From positions 1 to 64,000 of the forward strand of contig DHHC01000016.1 of NCBI GenBank assembly GCA_002403095.1: a stretch of DNA of 64,000 nucleotides, given 5' to 3'. The stretch comes from Leptolinea sp. UBA4782 (lineage in GTDB: Bacteria; Chloroflexota; Anaerolineae; Anaerolineales; Anaerolineaceae). Made by a program: the position numbers and the translations under genes. Within the stretch, counting starts at the first letter, position 1, and the number at the start of each line of letters is the position of its first letter. Under the pieces are notes generated by a model. The model had not been told where the DNA came from. It made no database searches and was given only the letters and a program-made list of their open reading frames with translations. Positions 23,783 through 31,485 of this stretch are shown one piece after another.

Positions 23783-24481
23783 TCAAGTACTGTGACTGAT
23801 AGACCTCTTCTTAGTCGGGGCAATTTCTACATCCAACCGGTAACCAACTCCCCGGATAGTCTTGATGAATTGGGGCTTGCGCGGGTCATCTTCGATCTTT
23901 TTGCGCAGCCAGCTGATGTGTACATCCAGCGGGCGGGTATCGCCGAGATACTCGGTTTCCCACACTTTTTGAAAGATCTCCTGGCGCTCAATCAATTCAC
24001 CCGGTTTCTCCAGGAACATCTTGAGCAAAGCTGCCAGCCGGGGAGTCAGGCGTGACTGCTTGGTCCCGCACCGCACCAGGCGCTGGTCCAGGTCCAATTC
24101 AATGGGTCCGGCAGCCAGGGAATTCTTTTTTTCATTGGGCACAAACGTCTTTATCCTGTTCACCAGTTTTTGAAGGGTGAATGGTTCAAACAGGACAACT
24201 TCAGCAGGGAAGTTTTGCGCGGAGTGTGAAGAGGCATTTGCAATGACGATAACAGGAATGCCTGGCGCACTATCGCGTAAAGACTGGCAAATACGCTTGC
24301 CATTCGTCCGCATGGAGGCCGAGTCGACCAGGATCACATGCGGTTTATAACCAGCCAGAAGGGTTAATGCACTGCTTCCATTCGGTACACTACTCACCAA
24401 ATACCCCTTATTAATCAGACCTGACTGAAAAGAGGGACGGGTAGAGCGTTTACCTTCAATAAGCAATATCGATGCCTTCAT
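23783..24481 (-). CDS. OmpR/PhoB-type regulator with degenerate receiver domain
   Basis: A 232-residue DNA-binding regulator. The C-terminal winged helix is complete (LTPRLAALLKMFLEKPGELI, then RPLDVHISWLRKKIEDDP and FIKTIRGVGYRL). The N-terminal receiver keeps the Asp of VILVDSASM (Asp53). It lacks the acidic pair (LIEGKRS instead of a D-D pair), has Ala where Thr/Ser is usual, and has Glu99 in LFEPFT in place of the invariant Lys. Phosphorylation is therefore doubtful. No histidine kinase is nearby. GTTAAG inverted repeats lie upstream. Confidence 0.85.
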   Translation of the reverse strand: MKASILLIEGKRSTRPSFQSGLINKGYLVSSVPNGSSALTLLAGYKPHVILVDSASMRTNGKRICQSLRDSAPGIPVIVIANASSHSAQNFPAEVVLFEPFTLQKLVNRIKTFVPNEKKNSLAAGPIELDLDQRLVRCGTKQSRLTPRLAALLKMFLEKPGELIERQEIFQKVWETEYLGDTRPLDVHISWLRKKIEDDPRKPQFIKTIRGVGYRLDVEIAPTKKRSISHST

Positions 24482-24499
24482 ACGCCTGCTGCCTGCATA

Positions 24500-24527
24500 A
24501 CTATATTGAGTAAAGAAAAATTGTTAA
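24500..24527 (-). promoter_or_regulatory. Predicted promoter of the response-regulator gene
   Basis: On the minus strand TTAACA, 16 bases, TATAGT. The leader would be only about 12 bases. The TTAAC of the -35 box resembles the half-sites further upstream. Confidence 0.5.
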
Positions 24528-24660
24528 TAATTTACATCACTAAGGTTACGTCAATCAAAGACGCCGCACGATAATTTTCTACCCCCATCTTGGGTCAGTA
24601 TAAGAACAATGTTTGCGGAGGATGAACCATAACTGACGCAGAATTATTATACTTCGTTTT

Positions 24661-24739
24661 GTTAAGAATCGGAATACCTTAACGAAACAAATTGCTAATT
24701 CATTCAAGCAATTATGTTAAGGTTGATGTAAGCCTTAAC
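24661..24739. repeat. Two GTTAAG inverted repeats in the 24482-24773 intergenic region
   Basis: GTTAAG-N11-CTTAAC (24661-24683) and GTTAAGG-N10-CCTTAAC (24716-24739), centres about 55 bases apart. Further GTTAA and TAAGGTTA half-sites lie at 24523 and 24541. This 292-base AT-rich gap separates the response regulator from the aldo/keto reductase gene, both on the minus strand. I see no gene in it. The sites may be operators; the second can also form a weak hairpin after the reductase start region, but no U tract follows. Confidence 0.6.
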
Positions 24740-24773
24740 ACTGCAGGCAGGTAGCGGTTACGCAACAATCAGA

Positions 24774-25778
24774 TTACCAGGGCAGACTCAATGGTTCGCC
24801 AGCAGATTCTAGTTGTGCATCCCTTTCAGCTATTAAGACGGCGATTTCTTCCTGCACCTCTGCCGGAAGTACCACACCTGCAGCCCGGATCGATTCATCC
24901 ATCTGCACAGGGCGCCTGCCGCCAACAATGGCAGCTGTCACTTCAGGTCGGCGCAGTACCCAGGCAATGGCCAGTTGTGGAAGGGTGCAACCCAGCCTGC
25001 CTGCAATCGGCCGCAACTTGTCTACCAGATCGAGATTGATTTGCAGCCTTGCCCCCAGGAATTCCGGGTCAGCATGCGTACGCCAGTCTTCTTTTCCCAT
25101 ACTCTCCAGCCGTTCCCGGGTCAACTTGCCGGAAAGCAGCCCCGATCGCAGCGGACTGTAGGTAATAACCCCGATGTTGTTACTGGCACAGTATTCCAGC
25201 AGCTCATTTTCCACACCCCGCACCAGCATATTGTAGGGCGGTTGATAAGAGGCAACAGGGTGGATTGCCTGGCAGCGTTTGATCTGGTCAACGCTGAAGA
25301 TGGATACGCCGCCATAACGCACTTTTCCCTCTTTGACCAGGTCAGCAACCACACCCCAGGCTTCTTCGATATCTTCATCGGGGAATGGTTTATGGATCTG
25401 GTACAGGTCGATCACTTCCACCCCAAACCTTCTTAAACTGTCGTCAGCTTCCTGCCGTATGCTTTCCGCTTTCAGGATGCAATCGAAGTTCCACCCGTCT
25501 GCAGCAGGCTTCATTCCGCATTTGGTTGCGATAAATGGTTTCCCGTGGGTGCTTTTTAAAGCCTTGCCAACGATTTCCTCAGAGTGCCCGTACCCATATG
25601 CTGGGGCTGTATCGATCCAGTTAATGCCAAGTTCCAAGGCGTGCAGGATGGTAGCCACTGATTCGCTGTCGTCCTGGTCAGCCCAGCCGTATGACCAGTT
25701 GCTTCCGCCAAACGCCCATGCGCCAAGACCTACCACTGTGAAATCGAGACTGCTGAACCCGAGTTTTCTAGTTTGCAT
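24774..25778 (-). CDS. Aldo/keto reductase
   Basis: A 334-residue NAD(P)H-dependent (beta/alpha)8-barrel oxidoreductase. The signature segments are TRKLGFSSLDFTVVGLGAWA, DTAPAYGYGHSEEIVGKAL (catalytic Asp and Tyr), ATKCGMK (Lys), YQIHKPFPDEDIEE (His) and the C-terminal cofactor segment AIVGGRRPVQMDES. The complete catalytic tetrad is visible. It resembles the AKR11/12-like bacterial general-stress and sugar-alcohol reductases. The ATG at 25778 is preferred to a GTG at 25787 because AAAGGTGG sits at the right spacing. Confidence 0.9.
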   Translation of the reverse strand: MQTRKLGFSSLDFTVVGLGAWAFGGSNWSYGWADQDDSESVATILHALELGINWIDTAPAYGYGHSEEIVGKALKSTHGKPFIATKCGMKPAADGWNFDCILKAESIRQEADDSLRRFGVEVIDLYQIHKPFPDEDIEEAWGVVADLVKEGKVRYGGVSIFSVDQIKRCQAIHPVASYQPPYNMLVRGVENELLEYCASNNIGVITYSPLRSGLLSGKLTRERLESMGKEDWRTHADPEFLGARLQINLDLVDKLRPIAGRLGCTLPQLAIAWVLRRPEVTAAIVGGRRPVQMDESIRAAGVVLPAEVQEEIAVLIAERDAQLESAGEPLSLPW

Positions 25779-25810
25779 CTTGACCACCTTTTAGAAGCTG
25801 TTTGCTTGTT

Positions 25811-25839
25811 ATTCTAGCCAAACTGATGTGAATTCGCAA
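25811..25839 (-). promoter_or_regulatory. Predicted promoter of the aldo/keto reductase gene
   Basis: On the minus strand TTGCGA, 17 bases, TAGAAT, about 35 bases before the ATG. Confidence 0.6.
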
Positions 25840-25897
25840 GGACGCCAGCAGAATAATCCATATAAGTAATATGCATCTGGTGATATGACCTGATTAA

Positions 25898-25926
25898 TTG
25901 ACGGATTCAGGCAAAATGAGTATAAT
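25898..25926 (+). promoter_or_regulatory. Predicted promoter of the S1-domain gene
   Basis: TTGACG, 17 bases, TATAAT, 34 bases before the ATG at 25961. A near-consensus sigma-70 type promoter. Confidence 0.75.
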
Positions 25927-25960
25927 CACGGTTTGCAACTAACAATATAGGAGAACGTGT

Positions 25961-26809
25961 ATGGAAAAGGGCGTGACGGTTCAGGCAAACGATGCAGGAG
26001 CCATAAAACCAAAAATGCAATTCACAGGAAAGGTCACTAAAATCAGCCTGGCAGGCGCCCTGGTAGATATAGGTACCGATCAACCTGCAGTGATGCATAT
26101 CTCTCAAATGGTTCCGGCCAAAGAGGGTGAGCAGATCCGCAAGGTTGAAGAAGTCTTGACCCTGGGGCAGGATGTTACCTGCTGGGTCCGGCGGGTACGC
26201 GAGAACCGGGTTGAATTGACCATGCTCAAACCGCTAGACCTGGACTGGCGCGACCTGAAACCCGGCATGACCGTTAAGGGCACCGTTGTGCGCTTGGAGA
26301 AATTCGGCGCATTTGTTGAAATCGGCGCTGAACGGCCAGGACTGGTGCATGTCAGTGAACTTGCCCATGAATACGTCCGCACCCCTGGTGATGTGGTTAA
26401 AGAGGGCGAAGAGGTCCAGGCTCAGATCCTTGAGGTTGACCGCCGCAAGAAACAGATCAAATTGAGTTTGAAATCTTTGCTGCCCGAACCCGAACAGGTT
26501 GCTGAAGCAGCCAAGGTTGAAGCCAAAGACAGCAGCCGCCAGGATGACCATGAAAACAGAAAAGGCGGCAAGCGCAAGAAGCAAAGCAATCCAGAGGAGA
26601 GTTTCGAGCTTGTCCGTAATGCATCTGGTGATATCATCGTGCAAGGAGAGCCTGAATTGACTGCCATGGAGATCGCCTGGCGTGAGGCACAATTTAAAGA
26701 AAAATCACGCCGCCAGGAACAAAAAGCGCGCAGCAAGAAATCTTCCGGCGCTGAACAGGATGATATTTTCTACCGAACGATGGAGCATAAAAACCGTTCT
26801 GGACAGTAA
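25961..26809 (+). CDS. Two-S1-domain RNA-binding protein
   Basis: A 282-residue protein. The first S1 domain is MQFTGKVTKISLAGALVDIG with MHISQMV; the second is GMTVKGTVVRLEKFGAFVEI with GLVHVSELAHEYV and KKQIKLSLKSL. The C-terminal third is charged and disordered (Lys/Arg/Glu-rich). Two S1 repeats plus a basic tail suggest RNA binding, as in small ribosomal-protein-S1-like factors of this phylum; full S1 has four to six repeats. It has its own promoter and ends at a strong hairpin. Confidence 0.83.
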   Translation: MEKGVTVQANDAGAIKPKMQFTGKVTKISLAGALVDIGTDQPAVMHISQMVPAKEGEQIRKVEEVLTLGQDVTCWVRRVRENRVELTMLKPLDLDWRDLKPGMTVKGTVVRLEKFGAFVEIGAERPGLVHVSELAHEYVRTPGDVVKEGEEVQAQILEVDRRKKQIKLSLKSLLPEPEQVAEAAKVEAKDSSRQDDHENRKGGKRKKQSNPEESFELVRNASGDIIVQGEPELTAMEIAWREAQFKEKSRRQEQKARSKKSSGAEQDDIFYRTMEHKNRSGQ

Positions 26810-26851
26810 AAGATGAAACCATCTGCATCATCCGCAACAAATTGACACCCC

Positions 26852-26894
26852 GGTGGGGAGAGACAATAAAAAGGCTCTCCCCACCTCTATTTTT
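26852..26894 (+). terminator. Strong hairpin between the S1 gene and pyrG
   Basis: GGTGGGGAGAG / CTCTCCCCACC, an exact 11-bp inverted repeat with a 12-base loop, followed by TCTATTTTT. It lies 43 bases after the S1-gene stop and 33 bases before the pyrG start, so it can end the S1 transcript. It could also act as an attenuator in the pyrG leader. The 26810-26927 gap holds nothing else. Confidence 0.85.
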
Positions 26895-26927
26895 ATAAAC
26901 AGGCATTCAGGCAAAGAGGAGGGCACA

Positions 26928-28556
26928 TTGAAGACGAAATACATTTTTTTCACTGGCGGTGTGGTCAGCTCTGTAGGCAAAGGCGTGACCGCAGCTGCTG
27001 TTGGCCGCTTATTGAAAGAACGGGGCTTCAAGGTTGCTGTACAGAAATTAGATCCATACATCAATGTAGATCCAGGTACCATGAGCCCATACCAGCACGG
27101 GGAGGTGTTTGTGCTGGACGACGGCGCTGAAACCGACCTGGACCTGGGGCACTACGAACGTTTCATTGATGTCCGCCTGAGCAGGGTGTGCAACTTCACA
27201 ACCGGGCAGGTATACGCCGAAGTGATCCAGAAAGAACGCCGGGGTGATTACCTGGGCGGCACCATCCAGGTGATTCCGCACATCACAAATGAGATCAAGC
27301 GGCGCATCGGCATGGTTGCAAAAGAAACCGGGGCTGAGATCGTCCTGGTTGAGGTCGGCGGTACGGTTGGCGATATCGAAAGCCTGCCTTTCCTTGAAGC
27401 TATCCGGCAATTACGCAGCGACCTGGGCCGAGAGAATACCCTCTACATCCATGTAACCTGGCTGCCCTACATCGGAGCCACGGAAGAGCTGAAAACCAAA
27501 CCCACCCAGCACTCGGTCAGCGAGTTGCGCTCGATCGGTATTGCACCTGATATGATCGTTGCCCGGTCTGATTACCCGGTTGATAACTCACTGCGGGAGA
27601 AGATCGCCTTGTTCTGCGATGTGGAATTGCGGGCGGTCATCCCGATGGTTACCACCCCGATCCTGTACGAGGTTCCCTTGCTGCTGGAAAAAGCGAGGGT
27701 TGGCGAGTATATCCTGGAACGGTTCAAGATGGAACCGCGCCAGGATCCTGATTGGGCAGCCTGGAAAGACCTGATGCTGGAGGTAAAGCGGGAAAAACCG
27801 CTGGTCAAGGTTGCCCTGGTTGGCAAGTATGTGGAGCTGCATGATGCTTACATGAGCGTACGCGAAGCATTGAAACACGCTGCCCTGCATACCGGTGTAG
27901 AGCTGGAGATCAACTGGGTGCATTCCACCGACCTTGAAAAGGGCAAACACTGGGAAGATTTGCGCGATGCAGATGGTGTAATCGTGCCCGGCGGATTTGG
28001 CAGCCGCGGTATTGAGGGCAAAATATTGGCAACCCACCACGCCCGCACCGAAAAAGTACCCTTCCTCGGCCTGTGCCTGGGAATGCAGCTGATGGTGGTC
28101 GAGTTCGGCCGTTCCGCCTTGCATGATGACGATGTACATTCCACCGAGTTTGAAAGATCCACCAAGAACCCGGTCATTGACCTTCTGCCCGAACAGCGTG
28201 AAATAAATGACATGGGCGGTACCATGCGCCTGGGGCTGTACCAATGCCACCTGGTTCCGGGTACCAGGGCTGCCCGGGCGTATAAGGTGGACATGGTGGA
28301 AGAACGTCACCGCCACCGCTTTGAGTTCAACAATGATTACCGCCAGGTTTTTGAAGAAAACGGCATGGTCTTCTCCGGCCTCTCTCCCGACGGCCGGCTG
28401 GTGGAAATCGCAGAGATCGCCGATCACCCCTTCATGGTGGGCACCCAATTCCACCCTGAATTCCTTTCTCGTCCCAACCACCCGCACCCGCTTTTTAAAG
28501 CATTCCTGGAAGCAGTGTGCGAACATGCCGGTGTGAACTACAAAAAAGCAGATTAA
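26928..28556 (+). CDS. pyrG: CTP synthase
   Basis: A 542-residue amidotransferase making CTP from UTP, ATP and Gln. The N-terminal synthetase domain opens KYIFFTGGVVSSVGKG (P-loop) and contains KLDPYINVDPGTMSP. The glutaminase domain has the oxyanion strand GGFGSRG and Cys nucleophile in LGLCLGMQ, with the His-Glu pair in QFHPEFLSRP. The start is TTG at 26928, behind AGAGGAGGGCACA; with it the protein begins Lys-Thr-Lys-Tyr, as in other PyrG. The longer frame to 26853 would include the hairpin and is rejected. Confidence 0.96.
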   Translation: MKTKYIFFTGGVVSSVGKGVTAAAVGRLLKERGFKVAVQKLDPYINVDPGTMSPYQHGEVFVLDDGAETDLDLGHYERFIDVRLSRVCNFTTGQVYAEVIQKERRGDYLGGTIQVIPHITNEIKRRIGMVAKETGAEIVLVEVGGTVGDIESLPFLEAIRQLRSDLGRENTLYIHVTWLPYIGATEELKTKPTQHSVSELRSIGIAPDMIVARSDYPVDNSLREKIALFCDVELRAVIPMVTTPILYEVPLLLEKARVGEYILERFKMEPRQDPDWAAWKDLMLEVKREKPLVKVALVGKYVELHDAYMSVREALKHAALHTGVELEINWVHSTDLEKGKHWEDLRDADGVIVPGGFGSRGIEGKILATHHARTEKVPFLGLCLGMQLMVVEFGRSALHDDDVHSTEFERSTKNPVIDLLPEQREINDMGGTMRLGLYQCHLVPGTRAARAYKVDMVEERHRHRFEFNNDYRQVFEENGMVFSGLSPDGRLVEIAEIADHPFMVGTQFHPEFLSRPNHPHPLFKAFLEAVCEHAGVNYKKAD

Positions 28557-28635
28557 TCATTTATACTTGGTGAGGTAAATCCTGCAGAAATCATCTGGCT
28601 GAGCCAGAAACTTATCAAACGGAATAGAGGAAGAT

Positions 28636-29943
28636 ATGGAAAGCATAATTGAAGATGTATTCGCGCAAGAAATTCTTGATTCGCGCGGCAACCCGACTGT
28701 TGAAGTTGAAGTTTACCTGACCGATGGCAGCTGGGGACGAGCCGCTGTTCCCTCCGGTGCTTCCACCGGTGTGCATGAAGCCCTGGAACTGCGTGACGGC
28801 GATAAAAGCCGCTACCTGGGAAAAGGTGTGCTTAAAGCTGTAAACAATGTAAATGATGAGATTGCAGATGCCTTGCTGGGCATGGACGCCCTCGACCAGC
28901 GCGGCATCGACCAGGAACTTCTCCGGCTGGATGGCACCCCCAATAAATCTCGGTTTGGCGCTAACGCCATCCTCGGTACCAGCCTGGCAGTTGCTAAGGC
29001 CGCAGCCAGCTATGTCGGCCTGCCGCTCTACCGCTACATAGGCGGCGTTTATGCCCATGTTCTGCCCGTCCCGATGATGAACATCCTCAATGGCGGCGCA
29101 CACACCGGCTGGCAGTCTACCGATGCACAGGAATTCATGGTAATGCCCTTTGGCGCCCCCACTTTTGCCGAAGGCGTCCGCTGGGGAGCTGAAATCTACC
29201 ATGCCCTTAAGTCAGTCCTCAAATCGCGCGGCTATACCACCCTGGTCGGCGATGAAGGCGGATATGCCCCTGCCCTGAAGGCCAACGTTGAAGCAGTTGA
29301 GGTTATCCTCGAGGCAATTGCCAAAGCCGGCTACAAAGCTGGAACCACACGCGATGCCCAGGTTGCCATTGCGCTTGACCCGGCTGCATCTGAGCTGTTT
29401 GAAGAAGATACCCGCCTGTACAACCTGCGTAAAGAGGGCAAGAAACTGACCAACATGGAAATGGTTGCGTTCTGGAAAAACTGGATCGACCAGTTCCCGA
29501 TCGTTTCTATTGAAGATGGTTTTGCCCAGGATGACTGGGAAGGCTGGAAGATGTTCACCGCTGAAGTCGGCGACCGCATCCAGATCGTAGGTGACGACCT
29601 GCTGGTCACCAATCCCACCCGCGTCCGCCGTGCCATTGATGAAAAAGCCTGCAATGCCTTGCTGGTCAAAGTCAACCAGATCGGTTCGCTGACTGAAACG
29701 ATCGAAGCTGTTGAGACCTGCCACCGGGCTGGCTGGCGTGCTGTCACCTCCCACCGCTCCGGCGAGACCGAAGATGCCACCATCGCTGACCTGGCAGTTG
29801 CCCTCAATACCGGCCAGATCAAAACCGGCGCCCCCGCCCGCTCTGACCGTGTGGCCAAGTACAACCAGCTGATCCGGATCGAGACCGAGCTGGATGATAC
29901 CGCCCACTATGCCGGCTGGGATGCTATTAAGCAAATCAAGTAA
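28636..29943 (+). CDS. eno: Enolase
   Basis: A 435-residue glycolytic enzyme converting 2-phosphoglycerate to phosphoenolpyruvate. Motifs: EILDSRGNPTVEVEVYLTDG, VPSGASTGVHEALELRDGD (mobile loop), NILNGGAHTGWQSTDAQEFM, SIEDGFAQDDW (metal Glu), VGDDLLVTNP, LLVKVNQIGSLTET (catalytic Lys) and SHRSGETED. Everything needed is present and length is normal. The ribosome-binding site is AGAGGAAGAT. It is probably monocistronic: a strong terminator follows. Confidence 0.96.
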   Translation: MESIIEDVFAQEILDSRGNPTVEVEVYLTDGSWGRAAVPSGASTGVHEALELRDGDKSRYLGKGVLKAVNNVNDEIADALLGMDALDQRGIDQELLRLDGTPNKSRFGANAILGTSLAVAKAAASYVGLPLYRYIGGVYAHVLPVPMMNILNGGAHTGWQSTDAQEFMVMPFGAPTFAEGVRWGAEIYHALKSVLKSRGYTTLVGDEGGYAPALKANVEAVEVILEAIAKAGYKAGTTRDAQVAIALDPAASELFEEDTRLYNLRKEGKKLTNMEMVAFWKNWIDQFPIVSIEDGFAQDDWEGWKMFTAEVGDRIQIVGDDLLVTNPTRVRRAIDEKACNALLVKVNQIGSLTETIEAVETCHRAGWRAVTSHRSGETEDATIADLAVALNTGQIKTGAPARSDRVAKYNQLIRIETELDDTAHYAGWDAIKQIK

Positions 29944-29964
29944 GAACAAAAGAGAGAATACACA

Positions 29965-30000
29965 AAAGAGGCTGTCTTGCAGAAGACAGCCTCTTTCTTT
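29965..30000. terminator. Terminator after eno (bidirectional)
   Basis: AAAGAGGCTGTCTT-GCAG-AAGACAGCCTCTTT: a perfect 14-bp stem with a 4-base loop, with T-rich flanks on the plus strand and a short TTTTGTG on the minus strand. It separates convergent eno and peroxiredoxin genes. Confidence 0.9.
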
Positions 30001-30016
30001 CTAATCATCCTGAGTT

Positions 30017-30499
30017 TTATGTTTTCTGCCCCAGGTTGATGTGATCGAGCACGATCACCAGGTCCTGGTTGGCGGGGATATCAGACATCGATTCTGCATA
30101 ATGCACATAGCGGATGATCCCGCTCTTATCAACAATGAAAACCGCAGGCAACTTTCCCTTGTCAAACATGTCCACCGGCTGGTGGTACATTTCCGCCACT
30201 TTGGATTTATAATCCGTCACCCCATTGAAATGGATATCATTCTCCTGCCAGTAGCGTTTGATGGTATGGGTTCCGTCCTGGGTGATAACAATGATCTCAG
30301 CATTGCGCTCAATGAATGCCGGGTAATCCTGCCGCAGCTGTGCCAGCTGCGCCCTGGCAAACGGGCAAACCAGCCCGCGCAGGAAAACCAGCACCACATT
30401 TGACTTGTTCCGGAATTTGCTGAGCTTGAGATTGACAAAATCGGTATCTTGCAGCTCGAAATCCGGGGCGGGATGGTTAAGGGCTAATTGCGTGGCCAT
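30017..30499 (-). CDS. Peroxiredoxin-like (AhpC/TSA) protein
   Basis: A 160-residue thioredoxin-fold peroxidase. It opens with NHPAPDFELQD. The peroxidatic Cys is Cys45 in FLRGLVCPFARAQLAQLRQD; the usual Pro-x3-Thr-x2-Cys is altered (Leu-Val before Cys), and a second nearby Cys is absent (Cys-Pro-Phe-Ala), so it would be of a 1-Cys kind. The end has YVHYAESMSDIP typical of Prx. It has its own near-consensus promoter with an inverted repeat in the spacer. Confidence 0.83.
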   Translation of the reverse strand: MATQLALNHPAPDFELQDTDFVNLKLSKFRNKSNVVLVFLRGLVCPFARAQLAQLRQDYPAFIERNAEIIVITQDGTHTIKRYWQENDIHFNGVTDYKSKVAEMYHQPVDMFDKGKLPAVFIVDKSGIIRYVHYAESMSDIPANQDLVIVLDHINLGQKT

Positions 30500-30538
30500 A
30501 AAAATGAGTCCTTTTTTATAAGGCGAATGGATATGTAT

Positions 30539-30567
30539 ATATTAGGAAATTTCTTCCTATTAGTCAA
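30539..30567 (-). promoter_or_regulatory. Peroxiredoxin promoter with inverted repeat
   Basis: On the minus strand TTGACT, 17 bases, TAATAT. The spacer holds TAGGAA-ATTTC-TTCCTA, an exact 6-bp inverted repeat placed where a repressor would block polymerase. Confidence 0.7.
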
Positions 30568-30571
30568 GTAT

Positions 30572-30735
30572 TCAAGGGAGTGAATTTACAAATCTGTTTA
30601 TAGCATCCATGAACTGCCGCGGGCATTCTTCTTGTGGAAGATGGCCGCAAGCCTCAAACACTGCCAGGGTTGACCCAGGGATCTCTTCGGACAGATGGAT
30701 GCCACTTTCATACCAAACCCTCTGGAGATTCCTTA
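30572..30735 (-). pseudogene. C-terminal remnant of an alpha/beta hydrolase
   Basis: The minus-strand frame ending in TGA at 30572 reads VWYESGIHLSEEIPGSTLAV, then FEACGHLPQEECPRQF and MDAINRFVNSLP. This is the end of an alpha/beta hydrolase, with the catalytic His in GHLPQEE followed by the usual last helix. Upstream the frame is cut by a stop right at the end of the transporter gene, and no start exists. I read it as a truncated relic. Confidence 0.7.
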
Positions 30736-31485
30736 CTCGCCTTTAAACTCAAAGGGATTAAACCTTGTCCCGCGGTCATAGTAATCTTCGTTCTCAGCCT
30801 TTTTCAGCTTTGCAACTACCCAGTATGTAAATGGGGTCATTACCACTTCGATAAAAACCTTGAAGATGTAATTCGTCAGGACCAGGGTGACAAAAAGCGA
30901 CCACGGGAACACCCCGAAAAGGCTGGCAACCAGGATGAAGATGAGCGAATCAATCGCCTCCCCGATCAGGGTGCTGCCTATGGTGCGCATCCACAACCGC
31001 TTGCCCTGCGTGGCGACCTTCAGCTTTGCCAGCACAATCGAGTTGCTGAACTCGCCTGCGAAGTAAGCCGCCAGGCTGGCCAGCACGATCCCACCGCTGC
31101 TCACCCCGCCCAGGATAGCATCATATGCCTGCTGACCGGCGTATTCATTCCAGGTGGCTTCACCTGGTAAAATGCGCACCAGCCACAGAATAGCTGCGCT
31201 TAATACCAGGCTTCCAAAGCCCGCCCAGATCACCCGCCGTGAGCGCTTGAAGCCATAAACTTCTGTCAGAACATCACCAAAGATATAGGAAACCGGGAAA
31301 AGGATCGTACCGGCGTCAAAAGCCAGGCGCAACCCCGCCAGCGATACACCCCAATCGACGATCTTGGCAGAGGAAGCGATGTTGCTGATGAGCAGTACGC
31401 TCACAAACAAAACCATCACCAGGTCGTAGTAGCGGAAAGACCGGTGCGCGGCTGTTCCGACCGGAATTCCGGGCGCGGGAATCAT
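30733..31485 (-). CDS. Queuosine precursor transporter (YhhQ family)
   Basis: A 250-residue membrane protein with six or so helices. Family segments: LLISNIASSAKIVDWGV, the conserved TILFPVSYIFGDVLTEVYGF, NSIVLAKLKV, and RTIGSTLIGEAIDSLIFILV. YhhQ/QueT-like carriers import preQ0/preQ1 or queuine. QueA, which acts on the modified tRNA, is encoded about 2 kb upstream on the same strand, which fits. The ATG at 31485 overlaps the stop of the preceding gene as ATGA, so translation is coupled. Confidence 0.9.
   Translation of the reverse strand: MIPAPGIPVGTAAHRSFRYYDLVMVLFVSVLLISNIASSAKIVDWGVSLAGLRLAFDAGTILFPVSYIFGDVLTEVYGFKRSRRVIWAGFGSLVLSAAILWLVRILPGEATWNEYAGQQAYDAILGGVSSGGIVLASLAAYFAGEFSNSIVLAKLKVATQGKRLWMRTIGSTLIGEAIDSLIFILVASLFGVFPWSLFVTLVLTNYIFKVFIEVVMTPFTYWVVAKLKKAENEDYYDRGTRFNPFEFKGE

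Noticed and set aside
26853..26927. Longer N-terminus for PyrG
   Set aside because: It would code through a strong hairpin and adds residues not found in CTP synthases; the TTG at 26928 has a good ribosome-binding site.
27588..28526. A 312-residue minus-strand frame opposite pyrG
   Set aside because: Shadow frame with Cys/His/Phe-rich, family-free composition; pyrG on the plus strand is complete and conserved.
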